Shown: positions 16,428 through 24,847, counted from the stretch's first letter. The stretch is 64,000 bases of DNA from JAJRTA01 sp965603125 (GCA_965603125.1 CBFDBU010000003.1:102541-166540), one strand, 5' to 3'. Notes: a model not told the origin generated them from the sequence alone. A program made the numbers and translations.

Positions 16428-16652
16428 ATGTTTGGCTTGGGTCCATGGGAGTTGCTGTTGGTTTTTCTGGCGGTGCTCCTGTTGTTCGGGGCGAAGCGGC
16501 TCCCTGAGATTGCCGCCGGTCTTGGCAAGGGGATCAAGGAGTTCAAGAAGGCAGTGAAAGATACCTCTCAGGAACTGAAGGGAACTCTCGACGAGGAACC
16601 TGAAAGCAAACCGAAATCCAAGCCCGACGCGAAAAACGACATCGAAAAATAA
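16428..16652 (+). CDS. tatA: TatA/TatE-type twin-arginine translocase subunit
   Basis: A 74-residue protein with the TatA plan: a short N-terminal membrane helix beginning FGLGPWELLLVF, the FGAKRLPE hinge, an amphipathic helix (IAAGLGKGIKEFKKAV) and a charged Lys/Glu tail. TatA builds the pore for folded proteins with twin-arginine signals. No tatC is nearby. Confidence 0.93.
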   Translation: MFGLGPWELLLVFLAVLLLFGAKRLPEIAAGLGKGIKEFKKAVKDTSQELKGTLDEEPESKPKSKPDAKNDIEK

Positions 16653-16690
16653 GTCCGAGCGAAGGGACTGAAGACTCCGGTGATGTTAAG

Positions 16691-17149
16691 ATGAGCGACG
16701 GCTTCGCAAAGAACGATGCTGAAAAGATCGGCGGTGTCCTCGGCGCTGAGTCGGTGACGTTTGAGAAGGATCATTTCCGCCTCAAGCTCGACAACGCCGA
16801 CGAAAAGCGCTCCCTGGTATTGCAGGTTTACCCCGAGGTCAGCCTGGGGAAGACCCGGGGCATGTTGGTTGTCGTGTATACCGGCAACTCCCATCTGCAG
16901 CTTCACAACTGCACCGGCTACGTGGTTTCCGACGAGCTTGGCGAGGTTACGTTTGTCGCTGAAACGCCAGGACGTCTGTCCGGGCTGGTGGTCGAGAGTG
17001 GTGCCTCATGTTCGCTCTACTCCAGCATTAACCGTGAACTCATCTCGTCTGATTTCACGCGACTGGGTGTTGAGGTGATGCTCTCCGGTGTGGCCCTGTC
17101 CCTGACCGAAGATATTCTTGCTGCCGATGACGACGACAGCGAAGGCTGA
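16691..17149 (+). CDS. Unrecognised cytoplasmic protein, last gene of the purine/phospholipid operon
   Basis: A 152-residue protein with no signal peptide or membrane segment, predicted mostly beta (SLVLQVYPEV, GMLVVVYTG, YVVSDELGEVTFVAE) and ending in an acidic tail (AADDDDSEG). I do not recognise a family. It begins 38 bases after tatA on the same strand and is followed by convergent genes, so it closes the operon. It could be a regulator or a scaffold; nothing in the sequence decides. Confidence 0.65.
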   Translation: MSDGFAKNDAEKIGGVLGAESVTFEKDHFRLKLDNADEKRSLVLQVYPEVSLGKTRGMLVVVYTGNSHLQLHNCTGYVVSDELGEVTFVAETPGRLSGLVVESGASCSLYSSINRELISSDFTRLGVEVMLSGVALSLTEDILAADDDDSEG

Positions 17150-17270
17150 AACAGTTCGCCTGTGCTCGGTCCCGACACTTTCGTTCCTGTCTACACTTCC
17201 GTTGTATCGGTTGGTCAGCCACGTACCGTTCGGCACTGCCCCCATGATGTTTCCGGGATTCCACCATGAA

Positions 17271-17301
17271 TAAAAGGCCGCCCGGTATTGCCGGGTCGGC
17301 C
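17271..17301 (-). terminator. Rho-independent terminator of the FHA-phosphoesterase-kinase operon
   Basis: Read on the minus strand, a GC-rich stem (GGCCGACCCGG / CCGGGCGGCC with one bulge) is followed by TTTTATTCAT, about 43 bases past the kinase stop. Confidence 0.8.
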
Positions 17302-17343
17302 TCTTGACGGAATACGTCGCTCTTGTTACTCGGGCCCGCTTCT

Positions 17344-19821
17344 TCAGTCTCTGGTGCTGAACGCTTCCACGAAGTCGGACAGGTCGGTCATTATCTCGGA
17401 TGCTTTCTGGTATCTCTCTGCCTTGTCCTTCTTGAGGGCGCGGTCTATGATGCGGTCAAACAGCAGGGGAATCTGCGGATTGATGTTTGACGGCTTCTCC
17501 GGTTCATGGTTGAGCACCGAATACATCAGGGAGGTGATGTTCTCGCCCTTGAAGGGTCGTTTGCCCAACAGCAGTTCGTACATGACCACGCCAAGAGAGA
17601 ACAGGTCGGCCCGGTGATCGGACTTCTGACCTTTGAGCTGTTCCGGAGAAATGTAGTTCGGTGTTCCCATGGCGATGCCGGTCTTGGTCATGGAACTGGA
17701 ATCGACGCGGGCGATGCCGTAGTCCATGACCTTAGCGCGGTAATCTTTCAGGATCATTATGTTGGCCGGTTTGATGTCGCGGTGGACGATGCCCTGTTCG
17801 TGAGCGTATTCGAGGGCGGAACAAATCTGCATGATGACCTGGGCGATAATCCGGTAGTTGAATTTGACCTTTTTCTTGATCATCTCCTCGAGGGTCTGTC
17901 CCTCAAGGCACTCCATGGCGATGTACTGCAGGTGTCCCTCCGAACCGACATCATAGATGGTGACGATGTTGGGGTGCGAGAGTTTCCCGGCCGCCTGGGC
18001 CTCGCGGTAGAGCCGCTCCTTGAGTTCGGCCAACTCTTCCGGATCGTTAACAAAATCCAGACGGATGGTCTTGAGCGCGACCGGGCGGTTGATGGCCGGG
18101 TCTACACCCCGGTAAACCATTCCCATAGCTCCCTTGCCGAGAATGCTGCTCACCTTGTAGCGACCGAGGCTCTTGATTTCGCTGGTTTGCCCGAGCCCAC
18201 CGGTGGCGTCCGCCGCAGCCGTCTGCGGTGGTGGTGCGGGAGCGTCCTCGGGAGCAGCCGGGGTCTCCGGAGCTATTTCCTCTTCGGGCGTCACTGTTGG
18301 CGGAGGGGAATCGGTTGTCCCCGGCTTGAGTGCCGCCGTTTCCTTGATGGGCGTCTCGGGAACACCCGGCGCCGCCGCCGTTTCATCAGTCTCTCTCCCC
18401 AGGTTGAGCGCCTGGTGGTCAAAGGGTTGGTGCTGAGAGGCGTCAATCATCGCCGTCGGCTGATTCTCCTGGTCATGCGTGGAGGCCCTGATCTCTCGCA
18501 CCGGCACCGGCTCCACCGATGCCTGCGGGCGCTTACCGACGTCAACCTTGGGCAGCTTCGTTCTGGTCTTGTCGGTGGTCGCAACGACCTCGCACCGCAA
18601 GAGCGCGGAGTCCAGCAGGTACGATGCTACCATGAACAGGATCAGTTCCAGTCCGAAGTATACGGTCTGTGGGGCCACACTGAAGGAACTGATAAGGAAG
18701 TAGTTCACGTTGGCGAGAATGATGAGCCCGCAGACGCATATCACGATGCGATACAGCTGCGAAACCTGGGGAAGGATAAAAGCGAAGACCGCTCCCAGCA
18801 GAAACAAGATAATCATGTCCAGGGCCACCCGATCATTTCTGACGGCGATCATGTTCTCGTTGATGATATTCTCAATTGCGGACGCCTTGATGATCAGTTC
18901 CGGCGTGCGGTCGCCTATCGGAGTGCGGAAAGCCTCGGTGAGGTCGGGGTCCGTGAGGCCCACCAGCACCATCTTGTTGCTGAGTCGTTTTAATTCGAAG
19001 TTCTCTCCGATAACGAGGGCGGCGGAATAGGATTTGAACGCTTCCGCCGGGAAATGAGTGACAAAGAACTCGCTGCGATCGCCTGTCGGAATCCGTCTAC
19101 TGTCGCCGAGGCGAACGTGCTGTCCCTCGATTATCGTCACGTCAACGGGGGAGACCTTGAGATAAGTCGCAGCAGCGATGAGCGAGATTGAAGGATAGTA
19201 GAAACCCTCGTAGTTCATCGCCAGCGGTTGGTGTCTGAGTACGCGGTCGTCGTCCGGCATGGTGTAATCAAATCCCAGGCACGGGTCGTTCTGCAGCAAC
19301 TTCTCCGCCGGGAGAAACACTTTCCTGACCTGAAGGCTGGACTCTTCATCCATCATTCCCAGCGGATTGTCAACCGCCATGGAATAGTCATACAGGTGAT
19401 CGGGATTGTTGGTCTTGCTGCTGCGGTAGGTGGCGAGGGCGATATCGTAGGGGAGAATGACGTTTTCCATCCAGCTCAACTGCCCCGCCAGAATACCGGT
19501 GTAACCGGCGCTGTCCTGGAAGGCGTCCTCGCCCAGTTCCAGATCGACCAGCATCGCCCCGGGTTCGGCGCCGGCGATTGCGGCCAGCAGATCGGCGATA
19601 AGGTCCCGGTTCCACGGCCAGGGGCCGAACTCATCCTGCGCCTTTTCGTCAATCGTGACCAGGACAATGTCGGCGCGGATGCCGTCGGGCGCGGTAAGAT
19701 CGACCAGCAGGTCGGTTATTGACTGCTGGAGGCTTTGTAGCGGGCCGAAGCTGTTGACGTAGAGAATGACCACCAATATGGATATCAACAGGCACAGGAT
19801 GTAGGATGAATACTTGCTCAT
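17344..19821 (-). CDS. CHASE2-domain membrane serine/threonine protein kinase
   Basis: An 825-residue sensor kinase. The order is one N-terminal membrane helix, an extracytoplasmic CHASE2-type sensor (about 30-310, including the family's WPWNRDLIADLL), a cluster of three membrane helices (about 330-410), a Pro/Ala/Glu-rich cytoplasmic linker (about 430-545) and a C-terminal Hanks-type kinase. The kinase shows the Gly loop LGKGAMGMVY, the VALK lysine, HRDIKPAN with catalytic Asp about 682, a DYG in place of DFG, and the GTPNYISPEQ activation end. It is the last gene of an operon after a double-FHA protein and a phosphoesterase. FHA domains bind phosphothreonine, so they are plausible partners. 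The signal sensed is unknown. Confidence 0.9.
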   Translation of the reverse strand: MSKYSSYILCLLISILVVILYVNSFGPLQSLQQSITDLLVDLTAPDGIRADIVLVTIDEKAQDEFGPWPWNRDLIADLLAAIAGAEPGAMLVDLELGEDAFQDSAGYTGILAGQLSWMENVILPYDIALATYRSSKTNNPDHLYDYSMAVDNPLGMMDEESSLQVRKVFLPAEKLLQNDPCLGFDYTMPDDDRVLRHQPLAMNYEGFYYPSISLIAAATYLKVSPVDVTIIEGQHVRLGDSRRIPTGDRSEFFVTHFPAEAFKSYSAALVIGENFELKRLSNKMVLVGLTDPDLTEAFRTPIGDRTPELIIKASAIENIINENMIAVRNDRVALDMIILFLLGAVFAFILPQVSQLYRIVICVCGLIILANVNYFLISSFSVAPQTVYFGLELILFMVASYLLDSALLRCEVVATTDKTRTKLPKVDVGKRPQASVEPVPVREIRASTHDQENQPTAMIDASQHQPFDHQALNLGRETDETAAAPGVPETPIKETAALKPGTTDSPPPTVTPEEEIAPETPAAPEDAPAPPPQTAAADATGGLGQTSEIKSLGRYKVSSILGKGAMGMVYRGVDPAINRPVALKTIRLDFVNDPEELAELKERLYREAQAAGKLSHPNIVTIYDVGSEGHLQYIAMECLEGQTLEEMIKKKVKFNYRIIAQVIMQICSALEYAHEQGIVHRDIKPANIMILKDYRAKVMDYGIARVDSSSMTKTGIAMGTPNYISPEQLKGQKSDHRADLFSLGVVMYELLLGKRPFKGENITSLMYSVLNHEPEKPSNINPQIPLLFDRIIDRALKKDKAERYQKASEIMTDLSDFVEAFSTRD

Positions 19822-19833
19822 TTCTCCCTCGTA

Positions 19834-20562
19834 TCAGAGTCCCGCCGCGAGGCGGCTGATTAACACTTCCGGCAATCCGGCCGTGGCCATTTTCTGCTGA
19901 GCCGCATCGATGTCGTATTCGACACGGTGGTAGAAAACGTCACCCTCGTCGCTGTCGAAAACCACGTAACAGGCGCGGCGATCATTGTCGCGCGGCTGGC
20001 CCACCGATCCCACGTTGATCAGATACCGGCTCTCATCACCGACCTGGAACGTGTGCCCTGCCTGCGAGCGGATCCTTTTTCCGGGCCCGGCGCTGAATAT
20101 CAGGGGCAGATGGGAATGGCCCATGAAGCCGATTTCGGTCTTGAGGTTCTGAAACGCCGCCACGGCTTCTTCTTCGGTGAAAATGTAGTGCCATTGCACG
20201 GGTTCCAGGGGTGAGGCGTGGACGAGATAGATATTGTCGAGCGTCTTGTCCATCTCAAAGTCCGCCATGATGGCCCGGTCGCTGTCTGTGAGTTGCGCCT
20301 GCGTCCATTCGACGGCTGCCCTTGCTGCGTTGTTGAATACGCCGCTTGACTGCAGACCCAGGGCGGTAAACTCGTGATTGCCCATTAGCTTGGTGTCGCA
20401 CGTCCGGTCAATCATCTTCAGGCATGCCGCCGGGTCGGGTCCATAGCCCACCACATCGCCCAGGCAGTGTATCGAATCCACTTTACGCTTCTCGATGTCG
20501 GCCAGCACCGCCGTCAGGGCTTCCAGGTTACCGTGGATGTCGGAAACCAGGGCATGCTTCAT
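19834..20562 (-). CDS. Metallophosphoesterase of the YfcE/MJ0936-like type
   Basis: A 242-residue calcineurin-like phosphoesterase. The metal-binding motifs are intact: DIHGN (residues 8-12), GDVVGYGPDP, GNHE, and GHSHLP near the end. The substrate cannot be read; related enzymes act on cyclic nucleotides, phosphodiesters or phosphoproteins. The start overlaps the FHA gene by 4 bases, and the kinase starts 12 bases downstream, so a role in the same phosphorylation circuit is a reasonable inference. Confidence 0.85.
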   Translation of the reverse strand: MKHALVSDIHGNLEALTAVLADIEKRKVDSIHCLGDVVGYGPDPAACLKMIDRTCDTKLMGNHEFTALGLQSSGVFNNAARAAVEWTQAQLTDSDRAIMADFEMDKTLDNIYLVHASPLEPVQWHYIFTEEEAVAAFQNLKTEIGFMGHSHLPLIFSAGPGKRIRSQAGHTFQVGDESRYLINVGSVGQPRDNDRRACYVVFDSDEGDVFYHRVEYDIDAAQQKMATAGLPEVLISRLAAGL

Positions 20563-21257
20563 TGCGTCTTTCCTTCGACGAACTTGAAGGTAGTCTTGCC
20601 GACCGTTATCAGGTCCCCGTTCTTCAGCACGGCGCTGTTGACAGGCTCTCCGTTCACCAGGGTTTTCCCCTGCTTGCCGAGATTCACGAGCGAAAAGCCG
20701 TGCTCCTCTTTAATTATCTTGGCCTGGATGCCCGACAGCCAGAAACCCTTGGCCTGGACATGCACGAACTTGGCCTTCCCGATAGTCGTCACCTCACGCT
20801 CCAGCCTGAATTCGGCAAAGGAGGAGTTCTCCATTCCCAGCAGGACGGAACCGCCGTATTTCTCGACAATTTGCCTCTCGATGGAGTCGTTTTCCAGGAG
20901 CTTTTTTTGCGCCTTGGTATTAAGTACCATAGTGCCGTCGAATCCGGCGCCGCCGTCCTGGTCTCGCGTCGTCTGGCTGTTGTAGACCAGTGAGTACTTG
21001 CCGATGGTGATGACATCGTCATCCCGAAGTACCTCTTCTGTGATCTTGCGGTTGTTTACGAAGGTACCGTTGAGGGACTCGTTGTCAATAACGACCGCGG
21101 CGTTGTCGTTGAACTCAATCATGGCGTGCTTTCGCGAAACGCCCCGGTTTTCCAGAACAACGTCGTTGTCGTTGGTGCGACCGACGCTGATGCGCTTTTT
21201 CTCCGTGACGATCCGCTCAATCACCTTGTCTTCATACTTGACTACGATTTCCGGCAT
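20559..21257 (-). CDS. Protein with two FHA domains
   Basis: A 232-residue cytoplasmic protein. FHA 1 (about 1-90) has the phosphothreonine-binding set ISVGRTNDNDV, SRKHA and NGTFVNN. FHA 2 (about 140-232) is divergent: TTIGKAK, no clean SxxH, then TLVNGEPV and LITVGKTTFKF, so it may have lost peptide binding. It is the first gene of the kinase operon. FHA 1 probably docks on the phosphorylated kinase or its substrates (family knowledge plus context). Confidence 0.88.
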   Translation of the reverse strand: MPEIVVKYEDKVIERIVTEKKRISVGRTNDNDVVLENRGVSRKHAMIEFNDNAAVVIDNESLNGTFVNNRKITEEVLRDDDVITIGKYSLVYNSQTTRDQDGGAGFDGTMVLNTKAQKKLLENDSIERQIVEKYGGSVLLGMENSSFAEFRLEREVTTIGKAKFVHVQAKGFWLSGIQAKIIKEEHGFSLVNLGKQGKTLVNGEPVNSAVLKNGDLITVGKTTFKFVEGKTQ

Positions 21258-21352
21258 GGGTGAGTCCTTTCGATATTTCTCACGCGCTCTTTCTCATAAC
21301 TCGATGCAGGACCAAGAGTTGAGCCTATCTTCACAGGCTGCGGCACAGACCC

Positions 21353-21381
21353 TTGTTGTCTGCTGAGGGCACGGTTATATT
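21353..21381 (+). promoter_or_regulatory. Promoter of dusB, predicting a leaderless transcript
   Basis: TTGTTG (21353-21358), a 17-base spacer and TATATT (21376-21381). The dusB ATG is at 21388, which is where transcription itself should begin. Confidence 0.65.
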
Positions 21382-21387
21382 GTCGGC

Positions 21388-22350
21388 ATGAGAATCGGAA
21401 ATCTAAAGCTCAAGGGGAGAGTTCTTGCCGCACCCTTAGCGGGCATCTCCGATCAGCCCTTTCGGATACTGGCCCTGAAGGCGGGGGCGGCGATGGTTTT
21501 CACGGAAATGATTTCTTCGGAGGGGATCATTCGCAGCCAGAAAAAGACGCTGGCCATGATGGTTTCCCGGCCTGAGATAAAACCGCTTGCGATACAACTG
21601 TTTGGCGCAAATCCCGAGGTCATGGCCGCCGCCGCCGCGATAACGGTGCGGGACTTTCAGCCGGACATGGTAGATATCAATTTCGGCTGCCCGGTCAGAA
21701 AGGTCGTCAACAAGAATGGCGGGGCGGCGGTGCTGAAGGATTTGACCCTTACTCGGGAAATCATCGCCGCGGTGGTCGAGGGGGCCGCCCCGACGCCGGT
21801 CAGCGTCAAGATGCGCACCGGCTGGAAAGAGCAAAGCCCCGTCTATTTAGAGGTGGGGCAGATTGCCCAGGAGACTGGAGCGAAGGCGATCACCCTGCAC
21901 GCACGAAGCCGGGCCGAGGGATTTGCGGGGAAGGCTGACTGGTCGGCGATCAAACGGGTCAAAGAGGCGGTCGATATCGTTGTGATCGGCAACGGCGATG
22001 TGAGAACTCCCGAGGACGCCCGCCGCATGTTCGACGAGACCGGCTGCGACGCCGTTATGATCGGCCGGGCGGCGCTCGGTGATCCCCACATTTTTGGACG
22101 CGTGAACCGTTACCTTGAGACCGGCGAGTTGGCACCGGAACCGGGCATTGCCGAGAGAATCGCGCTTGCCACTCGTCACGCCGAACTGATGGTCGACGAA
22201 TACGGCGAGCAGCACGGCGTACTCAAAATGCGCAAGATTTTGGGCTGGTATGTCAAGGGCTTAAAGGGCGCGTCCGAGCTACGGCAACGACTCGTCCGGG
22301 TGGAGAAGCTGGGGGATATTGAGGATGTTTTTGGAGAATTCATGGTATGA
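21388..22350 (+). CDS. dusB: tRNA-dihydrouridine synthase (DusB-type)
   Basis: A 320-residue FMN enzyme reducing uridines in tRNA. The barrel opening APLAGISDQPFR, the catalytic Cys about 101 in INFGCPVRKV, the Lys-Arg set in VSVKMRTGW, HARSR, and the FMN phosphate loop VIGNGDV and MIGRAALGDP are all present. It is monocistronic, with its own promoter whose -10 sits only 6 bases before the ATG, so the mRNA may be leaderless. Confidence 0.95.
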   Translation: MRIGNLKLKGRVLAAPLAGISDQPFRILALKAGAAMVFTEMISSEGIIRSQKKTLAMMVSRPEIKPLAIQLFGANPEVMAAAAAITVRDFQPDMVDINFGCPVRKVVNKNGGAAVLKDLTLTREIIAAVVEGAAPTPVSVKMRTGWKEQSPVYLEVGQIAQETGAKAITLHARSRAEGFAGKADWSAIKRVKEAVDIVVIGNGDVRTPEDARRMFDETGCDAVMIGRAALGDPHIFGRVNRYLETGELAPEPGIAERIALATRHAELMVDEYGEQHGVLKMRKILGWYVKGLKGASELRQRLVRVEKLGDIEDVFGEFMV

Positions 22351-22362
22351 GCAGCAGGGTGG

Positions 22363-22386
22363 CACCCTCAAACTTGTTTGGGGGTG
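22363..22386. repeat. REP-like palindrome, left of the RAYT gene
   Basis: An 11-bp stem (CACCCTCAAAC with GTTTGGGGGTG, one GU pair) with a TT loop, 13 bases after the dusB stop. Its core CTCAAACTTGTTTGGG is identical to the reverse complement of the hairpin at 22969-22992. Confidence 0.8.
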
Positions 22387-22392
22387 ACTCAT

Positions 22393-22938
22393 CTATGTCA
22401 GTGGTATGTCTTCTCTATCTATGGGTATGGGACCACATCCCAAGTTGGCCCAATCCCTGAAGCTCGACCACTTCCACTCTTCAGCAGATTTCACTAATCC
22501 TGCCCTAACCGGATTATTGTGTACATAATCTATCGCGTTCATCAAGGCAACTCTACTAACGATATTCCTGTCATAACCTCCACCTGCCTGCCAGAATCGA
22601 TACGCTCTTGTTTTCGAACCTGTTGAGAACAGATCCAACAGGGCTGGTCTTGATTTTCTGATATTGATCAGCGCGCGACGCGAAACCGACTGCTTGATGC
22701 TCTGAAGAATCCCGGCGATGTCATAGCTGTCTGAGGTTGGATAGATGATGAGATGAACATGGTTTGGCATAAAGACATAGCCCCAGAGCCTGAAAGAGTG
22801 TTTCTGCCGGTTTTTTGAGACTGCGTCAGCCAGATATCGGCAATGCGTCTGATCCAACAATAACCTGCGACTTTGATAGCATGAAAAGGTCAGTTCATGG
22901 GCGTGACCTGCAGTATTGATATGCACGCGTCTGCTCAT
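22393..22938 (-). CDS. REP-associated tyrosine transposase (RAYT, Y1/TnpA-like)
   Basis: A 181-residue HUH-type single-strand nuclease family protein. The metal-binding HUH motif is NHVHLI (in FMPNHVHLIIYP, about residues 57-66). Tyr about 122 in GGGYDRNI is a candidate nucleophile, but YVHNNPVRAGLV (about 139-150) is the usual family landmark. RAYTs are thought to spread REP palindromes and usually sit beside them. Here matching hairpins flank the gene on both sides in opposite orientation. The gene looks intact; only a weak ribosome site precedes the ATG. Confidence 0.9.
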   Translation of the reverse strand: MSRRVHINTAGHAHELTFSCYQSRRLLLDQTHCRYLADAVSKNRQKHSFRLWGYVFMPNHVHLIIYPTSDSYDIAGILQSIKQSVSRRALINIRKSRPALLDLFSTGSKTRAYRFWQAGGGYDRNIVSRVALMNAIDYVHNNPVRAGLVKSAEEWKWSSFRDWANLGCGPIPIDREDIPLT

Positions 22939-22968
22939 GTTTCACACTGGGCCATGCGATGTTGACGC

Positions 22969-22992
22969 CCGTCCCAAACAAGTTTGAGACGG
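22969..22992. repeat. REP-like palindrome, right of the RAYT gene
   Basis: An 11-bp stem with one mismatch (CCGTCCCAAAC with GTTTGAGACGG), AA loop. It shares the 16-base core with the left hairpin in inverted orientation, while the outer stem bases differ and still pair (CCGT/ACGG versus CACC/GGTG). Confidence 0.8.
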
Positions 22993-23010
22993 CCACCCGT
23001 CGCCCACAGG

Positions 23011-23616
23011 CTACATGCCATATTTGCGCATAAACAGGTTGACTCCTTCGAGCATCAGCCTGATGCGCTTCTTGTCGCCAACCTCCTCCCACCTACCGTG
23101 CGCTGCATCGTTGCGAGTGCCAGCCCACGACGTGATGTCCTTCTTATCTTGCTTCACGATTAGGTTGTTACTGTATAGTAGACCTGCGTAGTTTTCTATA
23201 CCCGGCTTGTTGTCGCCGAGTGATAGCCCCGCGCTTTCCGCCCAGTTTCGGAGGAATTCTTCCAGGGTGGCACCGATAAGCACAGCTGGTGCAGCAGGGT
23301 GCACGTCTTTCGCGGCAAGCAGTGATTCTGCCTGACCGAGTAGATCGGACACAACGTCCAGCTGCGCTCGCCTCTCAGGCGACACCTCTGATAGGAGCCC
23401 CGCCTCAACGAAATCAATAAACGACTCTAGTATTGAAGTAAGTTCTTCACTACCACCATACCCGCCAACGTTCCGAGCGCTATTGTAGAAGGAGTTGTTC
23501 GGACCTCCGTAGTTCTTGAGAAACTCGCATATCTCGGATTTCACTCCTGTCCAGCCTTGACGCCCGATGTTCCCCTTAATACGCCTGGCGTGTTCTATAA
23601 GCTCCTGACTATCCAC
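23011..23616 (-). CDS. HEPN-like protein with RxxxxH motif, function unknown
   Basis: A 201-residue soluble, mostly helical protein. The C-terminal half resembles a HEPN-type domain: a helix around LIGATLEEFLRNWAE and then Arg168-NDAA-His173, the RxxxxH pattern that forms the RNase site in many HEPN toxins. The N-terminal ~85 residues are unrecognised. It starts with GTG behind AAGGAG and has its own promoter. No nucleotidyltransferase (MNT) antitoxin partner lies next to it. It is placed between a transposase and etfA with lower G+C than its neighbours, so it is probably a recent arrival. Toxic or defence activity is possible but unproven. Confidence 0.7.
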   Translation of the reverse strand: MDSQELIEHARRIKGNIGRQGWTGVKSEICEFLKNYGGPNNSFYNSARNVGGYGGSEELTSILESFIDFVEAGLLSEVSPERRAQLDVVSDLLGQAESLLAAKDVHPAAPAVLIGATLEEFLRNWAESAGLSLGDNKPGIENYAGLLYSNNLIVKQDKKDITSWAGTRNDAAHGRWEEVGDKKRIRLMLEGVNLFMRKYGM

Positions 23617-23653
23617 TCCCAGTCTCCTTGTTCTGCAATGATTTTACCTCCTA

Positions 23654-23682
23654 TAGGTACTTCAGTAGTTGACCGATGTCAA
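23654..23682 (-). promoter_or_regulatory. Promoter of the HEPN-like gene
   Basis: On the minus strand TTGACA (23677-23682), a 17-base spacer and TACCTA (23654-23659), about 40 bases before the GTG start. Confidence 0.6.
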
Positions 23683-23747
23683 GCAGTCATCCCCGCTGCC
23701 CCACCAGCCTGCTTTGAGCGCGTAGCTCCCCACCCTCACCAAAACTA

Positions 23748-23776
23748 TTGCCTCGGCGTTTCAGACCGTTTATATT
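23748..23776 (+). promoter_or_regulatory. Promoter of etfA
   Basis: TTGCCT (23748-23753), a 17-base spacer and TATATT (23771-23776), about 60 bases before the ATG. Confidence 0.65.
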
Positions 23777-23838
23777 GGGCGACAAAATCGCAATGATCGA
23801 CAGCGAATAAACGACAGCGTTTGATTGAAGGTGCATGA

Positions 23839-24798
23839 ATGAAAATACTGACTATCGCTCTTCACAAGGATGGGAAGCTGATCCCGGCTTCATTCGAACT
23901 GATCGAAGCCGCCAAATCAATCGGCGGCGAAATGTACACGGCGGTGCTGGCCGCCAACGCCGAAACATCGGCCAATGAACTGGCCTCACGCGGAGGCGGC
24001 AAGGTGCTGGCGGTGTCCCATGAGAGTCTTGATCTTTACAATGACCAGGTGTATGCCACTGTCCTCACCGCGCTCATTGCCAAGTACACTCCTGATCTTG
24101 TCCTGTGTCCGGCGTCATTCTACGGTAAGGCGCTGCTTGGCCGTTTAGCCGCGCTCAATGGCGGCGCCCAGGCCTCCGATGCGACCGGACTGGCGATGGA
24201 TGGGGACAACATCGTGGCCACCCGCCCGAGCTATGGCGGGTCGGTCGTTTCCCAGGTGGTCAAGAATGGCGGTGGGCCGTTCTTTGTCACTGTGCGCGGT
24301 AAGTGCTTCGCGGAGTCAAAGGATGGTGCCGGTGAGGTTGTCGCCGAAGCGGTCGATGCTTCAGCGTTTGACTCGCAGATGGCGGTCAGGGAGAGCAAGG
24401 TCGAATCGGGCGGCGCTGTGAGCGTGGCCGAGGCCGACGTTATTGTTTCGGCCGGGCGCGGTCTCAGGGGAGCGGAACATCTGCCCATGATAACTGAACT
24501 GGCCGATTCGCTCGGCGCGGCGGTAGGTGCTTCGCGGGCGATTGTCGACGCCGGATGGACGCCGTATTCTCAGCAGGTCGGCCAGTCCGGCAAGACCGTC
24601 AACCCCAAGCTGTACGTTGCGGTGGGGATCTCCGGGGCCATCCAGCACCTGGTCGGGATGAGATCGTCACGGACCATCGTGGCCGTCAACAAGGACAAGG
24701 ACGCACCGATCTTTAACGTCGCCAATTACGGTATCATCGGCGACGCCTTCGAAATCGTCCCGGCGCTGACCAGGAAGTTCGCGGCGGAACTGAAATAG
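23839..24798 (+). CDS. etfA: Electron transfer flavoprotein alpha subunit
   Basis: A 319-residue FAD-binding subunit. The C-terminal FAD domain is classic: SAGRGLRG, VGASRAIVDAGW, QVGQSGKTV, YVAVGISGAIQHLVGM and NVANYGIIGDAFEIVPAL. With EtfB it carries electrons from acyl-CoA and other dehydrogenases to ETF:quinone oxidoreductase, or bifurcates them. EtfB normally sits directly upstream, but here the upstream neighbours are a HEPN-like gene and a transposase on the other strand. The gene has its own promoter and ends at a strong bidirectional terminator. Confidence 0.94.
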   Translation: MKILTIALHKDGKLIPASFELIEAAKSIGGEMYTAVLAANAETSANELASRGGGKVLAVSHESLDLYNDQVYATVLTALIAKYTPDLVLCPASFYGKALLGRLAALNGGAQASDATGLAMDGDNIVATRPSYGGSVVSQVVKNGGGPFFVTVRGKCFAESKDGAGEVVAEAVDASAFDSQMAVRESKVESGGAVSVAEADVIVSAGRGLRGAEHLPMITELADSLGAAVGASRAIVDAGWTPYSQQVGQSGKTVNPKLYVAVGISGAIQHLVGMRSSRTIVAVNKDKDAPIFNVANYGIIGDAFEIVPALTRKFAAELK

Positions 24799-24847
24799 AC
24801 TGTCCCCGCGTGAATCCGGGTCGAATCTCGGCCTGATAGAAAGCACG

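Noticed and set aside
17506..18993. 495-codon plus-strand ORF opposite the CHASE2 kinase gene
   Set aside because: It is a shadow of the kinase in the opposite strand. It has no ribosome site, no domain and low-complexity composition, while the minus strand shows all kinase motifs.
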